Positions 60,683 to 64,000 of a DNA stretch of 64,000 nucleotides are shown here, one piece after another. The stretch is from Gammaproteobacteria bacterium. GTDB lineage: Bacteria; Pseudomonadota; Gammaproteobacteria; Eutrophobiales; Eutrophobiaceae. The notes beneath the pieces are model-generated. The model had not been told where the DNA came from, searched no databases, and saw only the letters and a program-made list of their open reading frames with translations. Position 1 is the first letter of the stretch. Each line of letters begins with the position of its first letter. Position numbers and translations under genes: made by a program. Where the stretch lies: the NCBI GenBank assembly GCA_028819495.1, contig JAPPLI010000100.1, positions 1 through 64,000 of the forward strand. Direction: 5' to 3'.

Positions 60683-62272
60683 ATGAACACAACGTATGAT
60701 GCCGTCATCATCGGCGCGGGACACAACGGCCTGACCTGCGCCAACTACCTGGCGCGTAAAGGGCTGAAGGTGAAAGTGGTCGAACGCCGCCACGTGGTCG
60801 GCGGCGCGGTCGTCACCGAGGAGTTCCATCCCGGCTACCGCAACTCCACCTGTTCCTATGCGGTAAGCCTGCTCAATCCGAAGGTGATCCGCGATCTGGA
60901 ACTGCAGAAATACGGACTGGAGATAAAAGACAGGGAATTTACTGCCCTGGTACTGGGTTCAAAAGATTCTTATTTGTTCATCGATAGCAATCTCGAACAG
61001 TTCTTTGCGCAGTTACGCCAGGCCTGTCCGGGAGATGACGAGGCTTACCGCGAATACGAGACGGTGATCCAGCAGGTTGCGGACGTACTGCGGGATGTAG
61101 TGCTGAAAACGCCGCCGAATATCGGTGGCGGATTAACGGACCTGTGGCGCGCCGGGAAACTGGCCAACAGGATGCGGCGGCTGGATCCTGCAATGCAACG
61201 GGAAACGATCAAGCTGTTCACCATGAGTGTGGGCGACTACCTGAAACAGTGGTTCAACGGGGACCTGATACTCGCGCTGGAAAGCTATATCGCCATGGTG
61301 GGAAACATGCAGTCGGTTTACGCCGGCGGTTCGGCCTACGTGTTGCTGCACCACATGTTCGGTGAAGTGAACGGGAAGAAGGGAGCCTGGGGACACGTTA
61401 CAGGCGGGATGGGCGGCATCACCCAGGCGATGGCGAAGTCCGCCGAGGCGCAGGGCGTCGAGATTGAGGTCAGCGCGCCCGTCAAGGAAGTCATCGTGAA
61501 AAACAATCGGGCCGGTGGCGTCAGGCTGGAAGACGGGCGGGAAATTCATGCAAAAGTCACGGCCGCGAACGTCAACCCGAAGTTGCTGTTCCAGAAACTG
61601 GTGAACCGGGAAGATGTGGATGCGGATTTCAGACGCCAGATTAATCACTACCGCTGCGTGTCAGGCACGTTCCGCATGAACGTGGCGCTGGATGAACTGC
61701 CGCGTTTCCGTTGCCTCGACGGGAAACCGGATTACGAGCGTTACCTGCAGGGAAGCGTGTTTGTCACCAACTCTATGCAGTACAACGAACGAGCTTACCA
61801 GGACGCCGTGAACCTGGGCTGGTCGCAAAAACCCATCGTCCACATGATGGTTCCCTCACTGTATGATGATTCCCTGGCGCCGGAAGGCAAACACGTGGCC
61901 AGCATGTTCTGCCAGCATTTCAACCCGCAACTGCCTGACGGCAAATCCTGGGACGATGTCAGGGAACAGGTCGCGGATTTAATCATCGATACCGTCAACG
62001 ACTACGCCCCCAATTTCAGGCAGGCCGTCATCGGTCGTATGGCGCTCAGTCCGCTGGACCTGGAACGGGAGTTCGGACTGACGGGCGGCGATATCTTCCA
62101 CGGCTGCGTCCAGCCGGATCAATTGTTCTCATTAAGACCCGTAGCCGGGTATGCCGATTACCGGATGCCGGTTAAGGGGCTTTACCTGTGCGGCTCCGGC
62201 GCACACCCGGGCGGCGGTGTTACCGGCTGTCCGGGACATAACGCCGCGCGTGAGATCCTGAAGGATATCTAG
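60683..62272 (+). CDS. Phytoene-desaturase/PYROXD2-like FAD oxidoreductase
   Basis: A 529-residue flavoprotein of the CrtI/PYROXD2 superfamily. The FAD motif is YDAVIIGAGHNGLTCANYLARKG, whose first half holds GxGxxG (residues 5-27). The C-terminus has LYLCGSGAHPGGGVTGCPGHNAA, the family's second fingerprint. Members desaturate carotenoids or act as other oxidoreductases. No carotenoid genes are near, so a PYROXD2-like role is as likely. Upstream is a REP1 pair; downstream is a convergent Nramp-like gene. Confidence 0.85.
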   Translation: MNTTYDAVIIGAGHNGLTCANYLARKGLKVKVVERRHVVGGAVVTEEFHPGYRNSTCSYAVSLLNPKVIRDLELQKYGLEIKDREFTALVLGSKDSYLFIDSNLEQFFAQLRQACPGDDEAYREYETVIQQVADVLRDVVLKTPPNIGGGLTDLWRAGKLANRMRRLDPAMQRETIKLFTMSVGDYLKQWFNGDLILALESYIAMVGNMQSVYAGGSAYVLLHHMFGEVNGKKGAWGHVTGGMGGITQAMAKSAEAQGVEIEVSAPVKEVIVKNNRAGGVRLEDGREIHAKVTAANVNPKLLFQKLVNREDVDADFRRQINHYRCVSGTFRMNVALDELPRFRCLDGKPDYERYLQGSVFVTNSMQYNERAYQDAVNLGWSQKPIVHMMVPSLYDDSLAPEGKHVASMFCQHFNPQLPDGKSWDDVREQVADLIIDTVNDYAPNFRQAVIGRMALSPLDLEREFGLTGGDIFHGCVQPDQLFSLRPVAGYADYRMPVKGLYLCGSGAHPGGGVTGCPGHNAAREILKDI

Positions 62273-62313
62273 TCTTTCGTTATGAACTGCCCGGTTCGAT
62301 ATTCGGTTGAAAG

Positions 62314-63612
62314 CTACCGGCCCAGGCCCAGTATGCCAAAACAGATATAGCTCACACCGAACAGCCCCATGGACAAAATACCCAGCCAACTCCACGTTTC
62401 CATTATTTTACCGGGGCGATGCTCCGGTGGGAGAGCTGTTGAAAACATGGCGCGGTGATTCAAAAATGCTATCAACGGAGCGGTAACAAAGGCGATGCTG
62501 GTGGCAAAATCGACGAAAGCCCTGAAGGAGCTTGCAAACAGCATGAGTAAAACCAGGGCGCCGCTGCACTGGATGATGACAAGCAGCGCGTAGTGCTTGT
62601 TCTCCTGGTCCATCAGTTCCCCGAAGCGCCGCGGCACCGTCCGGCCTGCCCGTTCCGCGCCGGCCTGTTTCCGGTAGCTGATCAACACCCCGATGACGCG
62701 TGGGCAGGCATCGACAACCGCCAACAATGAAGACACCATCACAACGACGACGACCAGGGAGATGATCGGATAGGCAAAGCCGCCGATGGAAGTGGTAAAC
62801 AGGGAGATCAGCTGCGCGGCAAAGCCATTGGGCGAATCCGCCACGGCAAGGCCCGGCTGGTACATGAGCACGGTTCCCAGGATCAGGAAACCGAAAGCCA
62901 GCAGGGTCGATATGACATAGCCGAGGTTGAAATCAAAACGCGCATCCGCGGGGTTGAAAGGCGCGCCCATATCCCTTGACTTGGCGCACACCCAGAGCGA
63001 CTGAAATACCGACACAATCAGCGCGGTAGGCATGACGCCCGACAACGCAATAATAAACAGCAAGGTAGCCCGGTCAAACTCCCCGGGCAGCGTTAACGAA
63101 GCTTCCTGCCAGTTGACGCCGGACAATGCCAGGGTGGTGGCCACTACTATAAGGACCAGCAACAGGGCTACAAAGCCCTTGGAGACCTGTTCGAAAACAT
63201 GGTATTTGCCCGCGATCAGCAACGCCGCGCAAAGCGCCAGGAGAATCATTACGACCAGTTTCGGGTCGAGGCTCAGCGACAGGGCACTGCCGACCAGCCC
63301 GGCGCTGACCAGGGCAAGGGCGGCCGTGCCGACAAACATGCTGATGAGCAGGTCAAGACCAAGCACCAGGATCGCCCAGGGGCCCTGGCGGAAATAGTTG
63401 TCAACCAGGCTTTGCCCGGTCGCCGCGGCATATTCGGAACCGAAACGGAAAGCCGGATATTTGATGGCGCAGGCAAGCAGGATGAAACCGGCCAGCGCCA
63501 GGCCGAAATCCGCGCCGGCCCGGGTCGCCTGCACCAGGTGCGAGATGCCTATGGCAGTGGCGGCAAAAATTATGCCGGGGCCGAGTTTGGCGCTCAGGGA
63601 ATTAAGTGACAT
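62314..63612 (-). CDS. Nramp-family transporter lacking metal-site motifs
   Basis: A 432-residue protein with about 11 hydrophobic segments and the Nramp organisation. Helix 1 begins GPGIIFAATAIG as in metal carriers but then reads GISHLVQATRAG where the metal-binding DPGN normally stands. Helix 6 has GVMPTAL instead of MPHN. These are the residues that hold manganese or iron, so a classical divalent-metal role is doubtful. It may be a relative that carries another ion or works differently. It is convergent with the upstream oxidoreductase gene. Confidence 0.83.
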   Translation of the reverse strand: MSLNSLSAKLGPGIIFAATAIGISHLVQATRAGADFGLALAGFILLACAIKYPAFRFGSEYAAATGQSLVDNYFRQGPWAILVLGLDLLISMFVGTAALALVSAGLVGSALSLSLDPKLVVMILLALCAALLIAGKYHVFEQVSKGFVALLLVLIVVATTLALSGVNWQEASLTLPGEFDRATLLFIIALSGVMPTALIVSVFQSLWVCAKSRDMGAPFNPADARFDFNLGYVISTLLAFGFLILGTVLMYQPGLAVADSPNGFAAQLISLFTTSIGGFAYPIISLVVVVVMVSSLLAVVDACPRVIGVLISYRKQAGAERAGRTVPRRFGELMDQENKHYALLVIIQCSGALVLLMLFASSFRAFVDFATSIAFVTAPLIAFLNHRAMFSTALPPEHRPGKIMETWSWLGILSMGLFGVSYICFGILGLGR

Positions 63613-63748
63613 TTATTTATCGATAAAATCTCTTGCGCCAGCAGCAGTTCCCGCTTGCTCTCCCGGGATGAAAGCGCCCTCATACGGTTAGGATAGCCCG
63701 GATTCGGGTATGGATAAACTGTTACGACACAGTCTGATTCTGAGAGTC

Positions 63749-63777
63749 TTGACACTCTACATCGATAGTGCTATCGT
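63749..63777 (+). promoter_or_regulatory. Promoter and palindrome of the AbrB-type antitoxin gene
   Basis: TTGACA (63749-63754), 17 bp, TATCGT (63772-63777). The inverted repeat CGATAG-TG-CTATCG (63763-63776) overlaps the -10 box, a typical autorepression arrangement. The remaining ~135 bp back to the Nramp-like gene hold nothing I recognise. Confidence 0.65.
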
Positions 63778-63809
63778 AATACGGTATATCTTTCGATGGA
63801 AAATCACCC

Positions 63810-64000
63810 ATGACTACCGTTACCGTCTCACCAAAATACCAAGTCGTAATTCCCAAAGAAATCAGGGAGGCAAGCGGAATTGTCTCGGGACAGAAAGTTC
63901 AGCTGATCAGTTACCGAAACCGGATACAACTTATTCCGATAGAGCCGATGGAGAACTTGAGAGGCTTCCTGAAAGGCATTGATACGAATGTAGAACGCGA
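63810..64000 (+). CDS. AbrB/MazE-type antitoxin (partial)
   Basis: The first 63 codons of a gene running off the right edge. The N-terminus TTVTVSPKYQVVIPKEIREA is the swapped-hairpin AbrB/SpoVT DNA-binding fold of MazE, VapB and related antitoxins. The next part (LRGFLKGIDTNVER) is the toxin-binding tail typical of VapB. A toxin gene, most likely a PIN-domain VapC, would be expected just beyond the window. Confidence 0.82.
   Translation, partial: MTTVTVSPKYQVVIPKEIREASGIVSGQKVQLISYRNRIQLIPIEPMENLRGFLKGIDTNVER

Noticed and set aside
1..64000. tRNA, rRNA, prophage integrase and insertion-sequence transposase genes
   Set aside because: Looked for in gaps and among reading frames, but no clover-leaf, rRNA core, integrase or transposase motif was found. 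Small degenerate copies could have been missed by eye.

Overview
The window reads as chromosomal DNA from a marine-type gammaproteobacterium. Three things suggest this: four TonB-dependent receptors with plugs of the VTAQKRE(Q/T)S type, many lipid, aromatic and amine catabolism genes, and the housekeeping block tsaC, purE, topA, dprA / def, fmt, rsmB in the usual gammaproteobacterial order. No rRNA, tRNA, CRISPR array, integrase or transposase gene was recognised. The class is an inference from gene content and order.

0-7.6 kb is a defence and toxin-antitoxin island: a truncated hsdS, hsdM, an AbiTii-domain gene, parE/parD, a DUF4143 AAA ATPase, and a three-gene operon of an OLD/RloA-like ATPase, an RloB-like TOPRIM protein and a ribbon-helix-helix protein. 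7.6-16.7 kb holds mepA, a GFA-domain protein, a TonB receptor - hydrolase - 2-keto acid decarboxylase operon with a divergent AraC regulator, and 4-hydroxyphenylpyruvate dioxygenase facing a MarR regulator across a clear double operator. 16.8-25.3 kb carries two NAD-dependent dehydrogenases, cysC, a thiolase-like/DUF35 pair, a TonB receptor and two exported SnoaL/NTF2-like proteins. 25.4-34.1 kb is a six-gene minus-strand operon (AraC regulator, serine/threonine dehydratase, acyl-CoA ligase, SnoaL-like lipoprotein, GMC oxidoreductase, GPH symporter) with a divergent Tat-exported bicovalent-flavin oxidase. 34.1-36.8 kb is an accessory patch: a MITE-like element of five abutting hairpins, a nucleotidyltransferase pair resembling a toxin-antitoxin system, an NTF2-like protein, and a free-standing colicin-E3-type RNase with a partner gene.

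36.8-48.6 kb has a TonB receptor, a nucleoside hydrolase and the housekeeping block, with hairpin repeats in nearly every intergenic gap. 48.6-60.5 kb holds an IclR regulator and an MFS gene facing a five-gene operon (Tat FAD amine-oxidase-like protein, CoA ligase, aminotransferase, Rieske oxygenase, MFS), and a TonB receptor broken by a perfect 16-bp tandem duplication. 60.6-64 kb has a phytoene-desaturase-like oxidoreductase, an Nramp-like carrier without its metal motif, and the start of an AbrB-type antitoxin.

Two dispersed palindrome families run through the window: REP1 (GGGGTCAGAGTAA... , about 42 bp, 14 full copies plus variants) and REP2 (GGGGACGGATTT..., about 24 bp, 3 clear copies plus a relative). 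One REP2 copy supplies the stop codon of a hydrolase, and another sits inside a duplicated rsmB start. The strongest candidates for new biology are the intracellular colicin-E3 module, the RloAB-RHH operon, the MITE-like hairpin array, the fmt-rsmB rearrangement and the Rieske/aminotransferase/CoA-ligase operon.
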